64,000 bases of DNA from Streptomyces sp. NBC_00247 (GTDB lineage Bacteria; Actinomycetota; Actinomycetes; Streptomycetales; Streptomycetaceae), in assembly GCF_036188265.1 (NCBI RefSeq), contig NZ_CP108093.1, positions 4,670,001 to 4,734,000 of the forward strand, written 5' to 3'. Each line of letters opens with the position of its first letter. The first letter of the stretch is position 1. Position numbers and translations under genes: made by a program. Below the pieces are notes generated by a model. It had not been told where the DNA came from. It made no database searches and saw only the letters and a list, made by a program, of their open reading frames with translations. This document shows, one piece after another, positions 38,138-46,271 of the stretch.

Positions 38138-39036
38138 GCGACGTCCTCACCGGCCCCGGCTCCGGCTCCACCCGGACCCCCGGGGCACCCGGCGCGCCCG
38201 GCTACCACCCCCGCCGCACCCTCCCGCTGCGCGTCGAAGCGATGCGGCAGCTGCGCCGCCGCCGCACCCTGCTGATGGGCGGGGTGCTAGTGGCCCTCCC
38301 GTTCATCCTGATCACCGCCTTCGCCATCGGAGGCACCCCCGGTTCCCGGGGCGGCTCGGGCGACCGGATCAACCTGATGGACACCGCCACCGCCTCGGCG
38401 GCCAACTTCGCCGCCGTGAACCTCTTCGTCTCGGCGGGCTTCCTGCTGGTGGTGCCGGTCGCCCTGTTCTGCGGCGACACCGTCGCCTCCGAGGCGAGCT
38501 GGTCCTCGCTGCGCTACCTCCTGGCCGCACCCGTACCGCGCGTCCGGCTGCTGTGGAGCAAGCTCGTCGTCGCCCTCGGCTTCAGCCTCGCCGCGATGGT
38601 GCTGCTGCCCCTGGTCGCCCTGGCGGCCGGGGCGGCGGCCTACGGCTGGGGCCCTCTCCAACTGCCGACCGGCGGCGAACTCGCCCAGTCCGCCGCCCTG
38701 CCCCGGCTCGCGCTGGTCGTCGGCTTCGTCTTCGTGTCCCAACTCGTCACCGCGGCACTCGCGTTCTGGTTGTCGACGAAGACGGACGCGCCGCTGGGGG
38801 CGGTGGGCGGCGCGGTCGGCCTGACCATCGTCGGCAACGTCCTGGACGCGGTCACCGCGCTCGGCCACTGGCGCGACTTCCTGCCCGCGCACTGGCAGTT
38901 CGCCTGGGCGGACGCCCTCCAGCCCCGACTGGAGTGGGGCGGCATGATCAAGGGCTCGGCGGTGTCGGTGACGTACGCCCTGATCCTCTTCGCCCTGGCC
39001 TTCCGGGGGTTCAGCCGGAAGGACATCGTGTCCTGA
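38134..39036 (+). CDS. ABC-2 type permease partner of the hydrolase-ATPase fusion
   Basis: The 300-residue membrane protein has six helices and a Pro/Gly-rich cytoplasmic N-terminus of about 35 residues. CGDTVASEASWSSLRYLLAAPVPRVRLLWSKL is the usual coupling region of ABC-2 permeases. The ATGA overlap with the upstream gene indicates translational coupling and a joint transporter. The stop codon lies inside a perfect 19-bp hairpin. Confidence 0.9.
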   Translation: MSDVLTGPGSGSTRTPGAPGAPGYHPRRTLPLRVEAMRQLRRRRTLLMGGVLVALPFILITAFAIGGTPGSRGGSGDRINLMDTATASAANFAAVNLFVSAGFLLVVPVALFCGDTVASEASWSSLRYLLAAPVPRVRLLWSKLVVALGFSLAAMVLLPLVALAAGAAAYGWGPLQLPTGGELAQSAALPRLALVVGFVFVSQLVTAALAFWLSTKTDAPLGAVGGAVGLTIVGNVLDAVTALGHWRDFLPAHWQFAWADALQPRLEWGGMIKGSAVSVTYALILFALAFRGFSRKDIVS

Positions 39037-39073
39037 GGGCTGTCCCGCCAGGAATGGCGGGACAGCCCTCAGG
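39032..39073. terminator. Perfect 19-bp terminator hairpin with GGAA tetraloop
   Basis: Bases 39032-39050 pair without mismatch with 39055-39073 around the loop GGAA, a GNRA-type tetraloop. The stem includes the stop codon of the permease gene and lies 19 bases from the stop of the convergent oxidoreductase gene, so it should stop transcription from both sides. Confidence 0.85.
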
Positions 39074-39091
39074 GGGTGCGACCGGGTCGCG

Positions 39092-40036
39092 TCAGGGAAC
39101 GAGCACCAGCCGGCCGCGTATCCCGCCCGCCGCGAGCCGGTCGTGCGCCTCGGCGGCGCGTTCGAGGGGGAGGGTCCCGGCGACCCGCAGAGTCAGACCC
39201 ATGGCGGCGAGCTCGGCCAAAGCGGCCCCATCAGCACGGATCCACTGCTGGTGGACCCGGATGCCGCGCAACGGGAGCGGGGCCGAACCGCCGACCACCG
39301 TGGCGCAGGCGCCGCCGCCGCGGACAGCGGCCAGGGCGCGGATTCCCAGTCCTGCCGTGTCGAGCGCGCCGTCGACCCCGCCCGGCACCAGGCGGCGGAC
39401 CTCGGCCGCGAGGTCGGACGCGTCACGGCCGACGACCCACTCGGCGCCGATGCTCCGAGCGAACCCCTCGTCGGCGGGACCGGCCTGGGCGACGACGCGC
39501 AGGCCGCGCCGGACCGCCAGCTCGACGGCGAAACCTCCGACCGCCCCGGAGGCTCCGGTCACCAGCACCGTGGCGCCCGCGGCGAGGCCGAGCAGGTCGA
39601 GGGACTGGAGGGCGGTGAGCCCGTTCAACGGCAGCGTCGCCGCGGCCGCGACGGAGACGTCGGCCGGTGCGGGCGCGACCGCCGTCGCGTCCAGGACGAG
39701 GTATTCGGCGTAGGCGCCCAGCGACACGTCGAGCAGGTCGCGCAGCCCGATCACCCGCTGCCCCGGCGCGAACGCCGTCACCCCCGTCCCGAGCCGGTCG
39801 ACGACGCCGGCGACGTCCCATCCGATCCCTGTCTGCTCGCGGGCGGCCATCAGTCCGGCTCCGACGAGCCCGCCGGAACGGGTGACCAGATCCACCGGAT
39901 TGACGGTCGCCGCCTCGACACGGATGCACACCTGCCCCGGGCCGGGCTCCGGCAGCGGAACCGTCACGGCCCCGAGCACCTCGGGGCCGCCGTAACCATG
40001 GGCGACCACCGCACGCATCTTCTCTTCGGTAACCAT
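39092..40036 (-). CDS. Zinc-free NADPH:quinone oxidoreductase-like MDR protein
   Basis: The 314-residue medium-chain reductase lacks zinc ligands and has the quinone-oxidoreductase pattern: VNPVDLVTRSG, GWDVAGVVDRLGTGV, and the NADPH fold TVLVTGASGAVGGFAVELA. It would reduce quinones or enones with NADPH. The start is uncertain among three nearby Met/Val codons; the ATG at 40036 was chosen because a TACGGT -10-like box lies 7 bases upstream. It is divergent from an HxlR regulator, a common pair in which the regulator senses electrophiles or quinones and controls the reductase. Confidence 0.88.
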   Translation of the reverse strand: MVTEEKMRAVVAHGYGGPEVLGAVTVPLPEPGPGQVCIRVEAATVNPVDLVTRSGGLVGAGLMAAREQTGIGWDVAGVVDRLGTGVTAFAPGQRVIGLRDLLDVSLGAYAEYLVLDATAVAPAPADVSVAAAATLPLNGLTALQSLDLLGLAAGATVLVTGASGAVGGFAVELAVRRGLRVVAQAGPADEGFARSIGAEWVVGRDASDLAAEVRRLVPGGVDGALDTAGLGIRALAAVRGGGACATVVGGSAPLPLRGIRVHQQWIRADGAALAELAAMGLTLRVAGTLPLERAAEAHDRLAAGGIRGRLVLVP

Positions 40037-40073
40037 GCCGCCCACCGTAGGAAGCCCTACTCTCCCTCAGGAA

Positions 40074-40095
40074 GTACGCACTTCGTGGTGCGTAC
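40074..40095. promoter_or_regulatory. Operator-like inverted repeat for the HxlR regulator
   Basis: GTACGCAC at 40074-40081 and GTGCGTAC at 40088-40095 form a perfect 8-6-8 inverted repeat. It sits between the divergent oxidoreductase and hxlR genes, 18 bases before the hxlR start codon, a suitable place for autoregulation and control of both. Confidence 0.65.
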
Positions 40096-40113
40096 GGCAC
40101 CGAAAGGAGAGCC

Positions 40114-40590
40114 ATGCCCACCCGCACGGCCGCCCAGCGCCGGAACGAAGCGAGCATCGTCTACGACGCGTACCTCGCCGAATGCCCTGCCCGACAGCTG
40201 CTGGACCGCATCTCCGACAAGTGGGTCAGCCTCGCCGTCAACGCACTCGCCGACGGCCCGCAGCGGTACACCGGACTGCAGCGCCGACTGGCGAGCGTGA
40301 GCCAGAAAATGCTCACCCAGACTCTGCGGAATCTGGAACGCGACGGGCTGGTGTCGCGGACCGTGACCCCGGCCGTCCCGGTCCGCGTCGCGTACGAGCT
40401 GACCCCGCTCGGCCGTTCGCTGCTGCCGGTCATGCGCGCGATCAAGGGCTGGGCGGAGGAGCACATGGAGGAGGTGCGCGCCGCCCGCGCCACCTACGAC
40501 GCGCCGGGCACGGGGTCCGCGGACGCGGGCTCGGCGGGCCGAGGCGATCGCCCGACGACCCCGGACCACGGCGCGGACACCGCTTCGTAG
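40114..40590 (+). CDS. HxlR-family winged-helix regulator
   Basis: The 158-residue protein has the HxlR signature: CPARQLLDRISDKWVSLAVNALADGPQRYTGLQRRLASVSQKMLTQTLRNLERDGLVSRTV, with one early Cys (residue 29) that may sense electrophiles as in YodB/HypR. The C-terminal 35 residues are acidic and Ser/Gly-rich. GAAAGGAGAG precedes the ATG. Divergent placement and the palindrome in between suggest that it represses the oxidoreductase gene. Confidence 0.9.
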   Translation: MPTRTAAQRRNEASIVYDAYLAECPARQLLDRISDKWVSLAVNALADGPQRYTGLQRRLASVSQKMLTQTLRNLERDGLVSRTVTPAVPVRVAYELTPLGRSLLPVMRAIKGWAEEHMEEVRAARATYDAPGTGSADAGSAGRGDRPTTPDHGADTAS

Positions 40591-40742
40591 GGACATCGTG
40601 TCCGGAACCTGATGTTCCGCCGCCCGGAACCTCTTCGGCTGCTCTCCGTCACCGCATCGAGACTCATCCGCAACCGGTTCGACTGCTCCCGGTGGCCCCC
40701 TCGCGCGTCCCCTTCACAGATGTCGACGACAGGGGGCCAGAG

Positions 40743-42326
40743 ATGAACCACGGCACATCGAGACACCCGGCCGGCCCGGCGCGGGCGGGCGCGGCGCTCG
40801 CCGCGCTGCTGGTGAGCGCCGCACTGCTCGCCGGATGCTCGGCGAGCGGGTCGGGCGGCCACTCGTCCGACGGTTTCGCCGCGGACGAGCGGGGCGGCCC
40901 CGTACCCGCCCCCGCGGCCACCGCGCCGGACGAGGCGGGCAAGCAGGAGAAGGGGGACGAGGCCGCACCCGACTACCTCTCCACCTTCGCGCTGGACGTG
41001 GACACCGCGAGCTACGGATACGCGCGCCGCGTCCTCGGCGACGGGCAGCTCCCCAAGCCGGAGACCGTCCGGCCCGAGGAGTTCGTCAACAGCTTCAAAC
41101 AGGGGTACGAGCGCCCGAGCGGCAACGGATTCTCCGTCAGCGTCGACGGAGCGCGCACCGGGGAAGGGGCGGACGACTGGTCGCTGCTGCGGGTCGGACT
41201 GGCCACCAAAGCGGCCGACGACACCGTCCCGAGGCCGCCCGCCGCCCTCACCTTCGTCGTGGACATCTCCGGTTCCATGGCCGAGACCGGCCGCCTGGAC
41301 CTGGTGCGCACCTCGCTCGCGTACCTCACCGAGCAACTGCGCGACGACGACTCGGTGGCCCTGGTCACCTTCAGCGACGAAGCCGAGACCGTGGTCCCGA
41401 TGACCGGGCTGCGCGGCCACCGCACGAAGATCCGCGAGGCCGTCGAATCGCTGCGCACCGACAGCGCCACCAACGTCGCCGCCGGGGTGGAACGCGGCTA
41501 CGACGAGGCCGTGGAAGGCCGCCGCGAAGGCGCCACCAACCGGGTCGTGCTGCTCTCCGACGCCCTCGCCAACACCGGGGAGACGGACGCCGACGCGATC
41601 CTGGAGCGGATCGGCAGCTCGCGGCGCGAGTACGGCATCACCCTCTTCGGGGTCGGCGTCGGCAGCGACTACGGAGACGCGCTGATGGAGCGGCTCGCCG
41701 ACAAGGGCGACGGCGACACCACCTACGTCGCCGACGAGGCCCAGGCCCGCAAGGTCTTCGTCGACCAGCTCCCCGCCCACGTCGAACTGCGCGCCCGCGA
41801 CGCCAAGGCGCAGGTCGCGTTCGACCGGAAGACGGTCCGGCAGTTCAAGCTCATCGGGTACGAGAACCGGGCCGTCGCCGACGAGGACTTCCGCGACGAC
41901 GACGTGGACGGCGGCGAGGTCGGCCCCGGCCACACGGTGACCGCGCTCTACGCCGTACGCCTGCGCCCGGGAGCGTCGGGCCACGTCGCCACCGCCACGG
42001 TGCGCTGGCTCGACCCGGCGACCCGGAAGGCGCGGGAGGCGACCGGCTCGGTGGAGGCCGACGCCCTCGACCAAGCGCTCTGGGGCACCTCCGACGAACG
42101 CCTCCAAGTGACCGCGACGGCGGCCTACTTCGCCGACATCCTGCGCGGCGGCACCCTCCCCGGCACCCCGCATCTCGGTGAACTCGCCTCCCGGGCGAGG
42201 AAGCTGGCGGCGGAGACCGAGGACGGCTCGGTGGCCCGGCTGGCCGACGCCATCAGCCAGGCCGCCGTACTGAAGGGCGCTGCGGACGAGATGCCGGCCG
42301 TCCCCGCCGAGGGCGAGATCGACTGA
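40743..42326 (+). CDS. Lipoprotein with von Willebrand factor A domain (YfbK-like)
   Basis: The 527-residue protein has a lipoprotein signal peptide ending in LLAGC with Cys32, a short acidic linker, a YfbK-type N-terminal region (TFALDVDTASYGYARRVLGDGQLP), a VWA domain with the MIDAS motif DISGS at about residue 175-180, and a C-terminal DUF3520-like region. VWA proteins of this kind bind metal and protein partners at the cell surface; no enzymatic activity is expected. The ATG at 40743 is the start of the signal peptide. A large hairpin follows the stop codon. Confidence 0.9.
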   Translation: MNHGTSRHPAGPARAGAALAALLVSAALLAGCSASGSGGHSSDGFAADERGGPVPAPAATAPDEAGKQEKGDEAAPDYLSTFALDVDTASYGYARRVLGDGQLPKPETVRPEEFVNSFKQGYERPSGNGFSVSVDGARTGEGADDWSLLRVGLATKAADDTVPRPPAALTFVVDISGSMAETGRLDLVRTSLAYLTEQLRDDDSVALVTFSDEAETVVPMTGLRGHRTKIREAVESLRTDSATNVAAGVERGYDEAVEGRREGATNRVVLLSDALANTGETDADAILERIGSSRREYGITLFGVGVGSDYGDALMERLADKGDGDTTYVADEAQARKVFVDQLPAHVELRARDAKAQVAFDRKTVRQFKLIGYENRAVADEDFRDDDVDGGEVGPGHTVTALYAVRLRPGASGHVATATVRWLDPATRKAREATGSVEADALDQALWGTSDERLQVTATAAYFADILRGGTLPGTPHLGELASRARKLAAETEDGSVARLADAISQAAVLKGAADEMPAVPAEGEID

Positions 42327-42346
42327 GCGCGGGACCTGCCGGGGGC

Positions 42347-42390
42347 CGGCGGGGCGCACGGCCGGAGTCACCGGCCGTGCCGCCCCGCCG
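42347..42390. terminator. 19-bp hairpin between the VWA and amidase genes
   Basis: GCACGGCCGG/CCGGCCGTGC (loop AGTCA) continues after a one-base bulge into CGGCGGGGC/GCCCCGCCG. It lies between two converging genes, 21 bases after one stop and 11 bases from the other. Confidence 0.75.
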
Positions 42391-42400
42391 CGTCCCCACC

Positions 42401-43267
42401 TCACACGTTCGGCACCTTGAGCTTCGCCCAGCTGTCCTCACCCGGTACGCCGTCGGCCGCGTCGCCGACGTACCCGAGCTTGCGCTGCCAGGCGGCGTAC
42501 GAAGCGCGGTCGGACGCCGACCAGCTGGGCCCGGGCCCGACCGCGTACAGGTCGCAGCCCTCCGCCACCAGCCGCTTGCCCATGGCGGTGATGATCGGAC
42601 TGTTGCGGCCCGTGGTGAAGAACCCGGCCCCGGGGAACGGCTCGTACGGCTCCGGCAGCGGCCCGTCCGGAGCGGCGCCCAGCCGGACACCGATCCGGTC
42701 GCGCATCGCGGTCATCGGGAAGCCGCGCGGGTCCACCTTCCCCGGCTGCCACTCCAGGTGCCCGATGACCGAGCGCTCGGACCACTTGTGGGTACGGCAG
42801 ATCGCCGCCGCCGCCCGCTCGATCGCCAGCAACTGGGCGGCCGGCCAGGGGTCCTGGCCGTCGCCGAGGTTGACGCACTCGAAGCCGTAGAAACGGGCGT
42901 TGCCGTCCGTGTCGGCCTCGTTGTCGGCGGGCAGCGCCGCAGCCTCGGCGATCACCGCGCGCAGCACGTCCCCGTCGCCGAGACCGGCGTGGTTGGCGCG
43001 GCCGTTTCCGACCAGGTGGACGGTGCCCTCCTTGTCGATGACCCCGTGGCAGAGCGGCCCGGGGAGGTCGGAGCGGCCCGAATAGCACAGCTCCACGGAG
43101 TTCGGGGTACCGGACGTGACGGTGTGATGGATCATCACGCCATTGACGGGGCCCCAGGGGCCTTTGTGGTCACGGTTGTTCGTGCGCCAGTTCTTGTACT
43201 CCACCACCTTCAGTCCCTCGTCGCGGAGGGCCTTCAGCAGGGTGTCGGCGGTCAAGGGGGTTGCCAT
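42401..43267 (-). CDS. N-acetylmuramoyl-L-alanine amidase (amidase_2/PGRP type)
   Basis: The 288-residue protein has a zinc amidase domain at about residues 35-200: the first ligand in VMIHHTVTSG, the later His in GHLEWQPGKVDP, and Tyr/Glu in FYGFECVNLGDG. A C-terminal peptidoglycan-binding-like module (about 225-285, ending WAKLKVPNV) follows. It cleaves the amide bond between MurNAc and L-Ala. It lacks a signal peptide, as many phage-type endolysins and some Streptomyces cell-lysis amidases do. GAGGGAG precedes the ATG. A strong hairpin insulates it from the GH3 gene upstream. Confidence 0.92.
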   Translation of the reverse strand: MATPLTADTLLKALRDEGLKVVEYKNWRTNNRDHKGPWGPVNGVMIHHTVTSGTPNSVELCYSGRSDLPGPLCHGVIDKEGTVHLVGNGRANHAGLGDGDVLRAVIAEAAALPADNEADTDGNARFYGFECVNLGDGQDPWPAAQLLAIERAAAAICRTHKWSERSVIGHLEWQPGKVDPRGFPMTAMRDRIGVRLGAAPDGPLPEPYEPFPGAGFFTTGRNSPIITAMGKRLVAEGCDLYAVGPGPSWSASDRASYAAWQRKLGYVGDAADGVPGEDSWAKLKVPNV

Positions 43268-43345
43268 GGTGGTGCTCCCTCGGTGCAACTTCGTCTGCGC
43301 GGTCGTACGGAAAAATTGTGCCCCTCCGTAACCCCTTCCCAACCG

Positions 43346-43405
43346 TCGGTCACCGGGGCGAAGGGGCGCGCAGCGTATCGCGCCCCGCTCCGCCCCGGTG
43401 ACCGA
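43346..43405 (-). terminator. Very large two-part hairpin after the GH3 gene
   Basis: Fifteen bases at 43346-43360 pair perfectly with 43391-43405. After a small internal loop, GGGGCGCG (43363-43370) pairs with CGCGCCCC (43379-43386), giving 23 pairs in total. It lies 17 bases downstream of the minus-strand GH3 stop codon. Confidence 0.75.
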
Positions 43406-43422
43406 GGAGACCGATCCCCGTC

Positions 43423-46056
43423 CTACCGGGTGGCGATCCGTACCTGCGTACGCAGGGTCAGGTCCGCCGAGGAGCGCCCCACCGCGAACTCGTACGAGCC
43501 CGGCAGCAGGGTCCAGCCGTCCTCCACCGACCGCCACACGGCCAGCGCCTCCCGGGGGACGTCCAGGACGACGGCCGTGGAGGCGCCCGGCTCCAGCGTC
43601 ACCTTGGCGAACGCCTTGAGCTGCGAGGGGGGTTCGCCCGCCACCGAGGGGAAGGTGACGTAGAGCTGTACGACCTCGCTGCCCGCGCGGGCCCCGGTGT
43701 TGCGGACCCGCAAGGTCGCCCGGTGGCCCGAACCGGCTCGGGCGACCTTCAGCCCAAAGAGCGCGAAGGTGGTGTACGACAGGCCGTGGCCGAACGGGAA
43801 GAGCGGCCGCTCGCCCGACCGCGCGTACCAGCGGTACCCGACAGCCAGCCCCTCGTCGTAGTAGACCTGCTTGCCGTCGCCCGGGAACTCCACCGGCCGC
43901 TTGGCCGGGCCCTGCGTCTCCGTCGCGGGGAAGGTCTCGGGCAGCCGCCCGCCGGGCTCCGCGTCGCCGAAGAGCATCGCGGCGACCGCGTTGCCCTGCT
44001 CCTGGCCCCCGTACCAGTTGGCCACCACCGCCGGAACCTCCGGCAGCCACGGCATCAGTACGGCGCCCGAGGTGTTGAGCACCACGACGGTACGGGGGTT
44101 GGCCGCGGCGACCGCGGCGATCAGCTCGTCCTGGTCGGCGGCGAGGGCCAGCGTGGAACGGTCCATGCTCTCGGCCGTCACGTCCACCACGACCACCACC
44201 GCGACCTCGGCCGCCGCGGCGGTGGCCGCCGCCTCGGCGATCAGCCGGTCCTGCCCCGGCTGGTGACCCACCCGCAGGCTCGCGGTACCGGAGGTGTGGC
44301 GGTAGGTGACCTCGATGGAGTGCGGACCCTCCGCCAGGGTCACGAAGCCGTTCTGCACCACCTCGGCGCCGGTCGCGTAATCCGCCACGACCGTCCCGTC
44401 GACCGTGAGCACCACCGCGCCGCCGCCGCTCAGCGAGAACCGGTGACGTCCGGCGACCGACACCGTGTACGTACCGCTGTACCGCACCGACCAGGCCCCG
44501 GTCCGCCCGCTCACCGGGGTGGGCGCGGCCGTCCAGTCGAGACGGTCGGTGGTCGTTGTGGCGAGGACCGTGCCGGTGAGGTCGGCCGACGCGTAGTAGA
44601 CGGCACGCAACCCCCCGCCCAGGGCGGACGCGGGTACGGCGGGCAGGGCGCCGACCCCGAGGGTGCCGCGGGCGTACGTCACCGGGACGGGCGTCGAAGC
44701 GCTCGCGGCGCGGGCCGTGATCCCGGCGAGCGGGGTCACCACCCCGCCGTACGGGTCGACGCTGCCCGAACCACCGCCGTGCGACCGGTACCCGGCGCCG
44801 GCCGCGTCCCCGACGACCGCCACGGACCGGGGAGCGGCGAACGGCAGCACCCCGCCCGCGTTCTTCAGCAGCACACTCCCCTGGACCCCGATCCGACGGG
44901 CCAGCGACCGGTTCTCCTCGGTGGAGACGACCGTGTCCAGCAGCGTCAGCGGGTCGGGGAGCGGGTGGTCGAACAGTCCGACCCGGTACATCGCCGTCAG
45001 CACCTGCACGGCCATCGTGTCGAGCACCTCCCCGGTGACCGCCCCCCGCGCGACCGCCGACGCGAGCGCCGTACCGAAGTACGTCGACCCCGGCATCTCG
45101 GTGGTGGACCCCGCCTCGGCCGTCCGCACCGTGCTGTGCGTCCCGCCCCAGTCCGACATCACCATGCCGTCGAAGCCCCAGCCGTCCCGCAGCACGTCCT
45201 GGACCAGGGTGCGGTTCTCGTGCGTCCAGACCCCGTTGACCTTGTTGTACGCGGTCATCACCGCGCCCACACCGCCCTGCTGGACGGCGGCCCGGAACGC
45301 CGGGAAGTAGATCTCGTGCAGCGCGCGCTGGGACACCACCACGTCGATGGAGTGCCGCAGCGTCTCCTGGTTGTTGGCCGCGAAGTGCTTCACCGTCGCG
45401 ATGACGTGCTGCGACTGGATGCCCCGTACGACGGGCGCCGCCAGCGCCGCGTTGAGGTGCGGGTCCTCGGTGAACGTCTCGAAGGACCGGCCCCACCGGG
45501 GCGTCCGCAGGATGTTGACGCACGGCCCGAGCGCCACGTTGTGCCCCTTGGCCGCCTGCTCACCCCCGTACGCCCTCCCGTACGTCTCGGCCGCGGCCGG
45601 GTCCCAGGTCGCGGCCAGCGCCTTGGAACAAGGCCACTGGGTCACCCCCGTCGACCCGTTGCCCACACCGCTCGGCCCGTCGGCCAGGATCGTCGCGGGG
45701 ATGCCGAGGCGCTCGTTGCCCGGCACCTTGCCGATGAACCCGGGCCGGGCCACCTCCGCCTTGACGTTCACCCCGTGGAGCAGGGCGATCTTCTCGTCCG
45801 TCGTCATCCGCGCGACCAACTCGACGGCACTCGCCCGGGCCTGCGCCGACCCGGGCTGCGTCACGGGGCCGACGGACACGGGCGCGGCTCCTGCGACGCG
45901 CGGTGCTTCGGCGCTCGCGGCCTTGCCGCTCGCACCTCTGGCGCCTCCCCCTGTGTCCGTACTGGAGGCGGCGGCCCCGGGCCCCATGGCCCCGAGCCCG
46001 GCGGCGACCGTACCCGCACTCCCCAGTCTCAGCAGCGAACGACGACTGACCCGCAT
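43423..46056 (-). CDS. Secreted GH3 beta-glucosidase with PA14 insert (Tat exported)
   Basis: The 877-residue glycoside hydrolase family 3 enzyme begins with a twin-arginine signal (RVSRRSLLRLGSAG) and an Ala-rich linker. The GH3 N-domain contains the substrate segment KHFAANNQETLRHS and the nucleophile Asp302 in VMSDWGGTHS. A PA14-like carbohydrate-binding insert lies at about residues 490-620 within the second domain. A fibronectin-III-like domain closes the protein, with the FGHGLSYTTF motif just before it. It likely hydrolyses cello-oligosaccharides or other beta-glucosides outside the cell. Start at 46056 with GGGAGAAGG upstream. It is transcribed in the same direction as the GH9 cellulase, 215 bases downstream of it. 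Confidence 0.93.
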   Translation of the reverse strand: MRVSRRSLLRLGSAGTVAAGLGAMGPGAAASSTDTGGGARGASGKAASAEAPRVAGAAPVSVGPVTQPGSAQARASAVELVARMTTDEKIALLHGVNVKAEVARPGFIGKVPGNERLGIPATILADGPSGVGNGSTGVTQWPCSKALAATWDPAAAETYGRAYGGEQAAKGHNVALGPCVNILRTPRWGRSFETFTEDPHLNAALAAPVVRGIQSQHVIATVKHFAANNQETLRHSIDVVVSQRALHEIYFPAFRAAVQQGGVGAVMTAYNKVNGVWTHENRTLVQDVLRDGWGFDGMVMSDWGGTHSTVRTAEAGSTTEMPGSTYFGTALASAVARGAVTGEVLDTMAVQVLTAMYRVGLFDHPLPDPLTLLDTVVSTEENRSLARRIGVQGSVLLKNAGGVLPFAAPRSVAVVGDAAGAGYRSHGGGSGSVDPYGGVVTPLAGITARAASASTPVPVTYARGTLGVGALPAVPASALGGGLRAVYYASADLTGTVLATTTTDRLDWTAAPTPVSGRTGAWSVRYSGTYTVSVAGRHRFSLSGGGAVVLTVDGTVVADYATGAEVVQNGFVTLAEGPHSIEVTYRHTSGTASLRVGHQPGQDRLIAEAAATAAAAEVAVVVVVDVTAESMDRSTLALAADQDELIAAVAAANPRTVVVLNTSGAVLMPWLPEVPAVVANWYGGQEQGNAVAAMLFGDAEPGGRLPETFPATETQGPAKRPVEFPGDGKQVYYDEGLAVGYRWYARSGERPLFPFGHGLSYTTFALFGLKVARAGSGHRATLRVRNTGARAGSEVVQLYVTFPSVAGEPPSQLKAFAKVTLEPGASTAVVLDVPREALAVWRSVEDGWTLLPGSYEFAVGRSSADLTLRTQVRIATR

Positions 46057-46271
46057 GGCCTTCTCCCGGTGTTGGATGCCAGGAACGTAACGGCAGGTGG
46101 CACGCCGTTCCGGGAGACACCAGCGGTGACGCCGGTCGCGGTACACCGATGCAGCCATGGGCGAACGCGGTCCCGCCCGCCGCCCCCCACCCGGCGGCGG
46201 GCCCCATGGGGCGGTCCATCACTGTCACGTTCACGGTCGCGGCGCCGTCGACGCCGCGACCGATCACGTTC
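46057..46271. other. Intergenic region before GH3
   Basis: It likely holds the GH3 promoter. On the minus strand TACGTT lies about 28 bases before the start codon, within a 17-base sequence that also occurs at 30818-30834. No CebR-type box was found here. Confidence 0.35.

Noticed and set aside
43270..45523. Long upstream extension of the amidase frame into the GH3 gene
   Set aside because: The frame stays open only because of GC bias. The amidase has a good RBS and natural start at 43267, and the extra sequence lies in the wrong frame of the GH3 gene.
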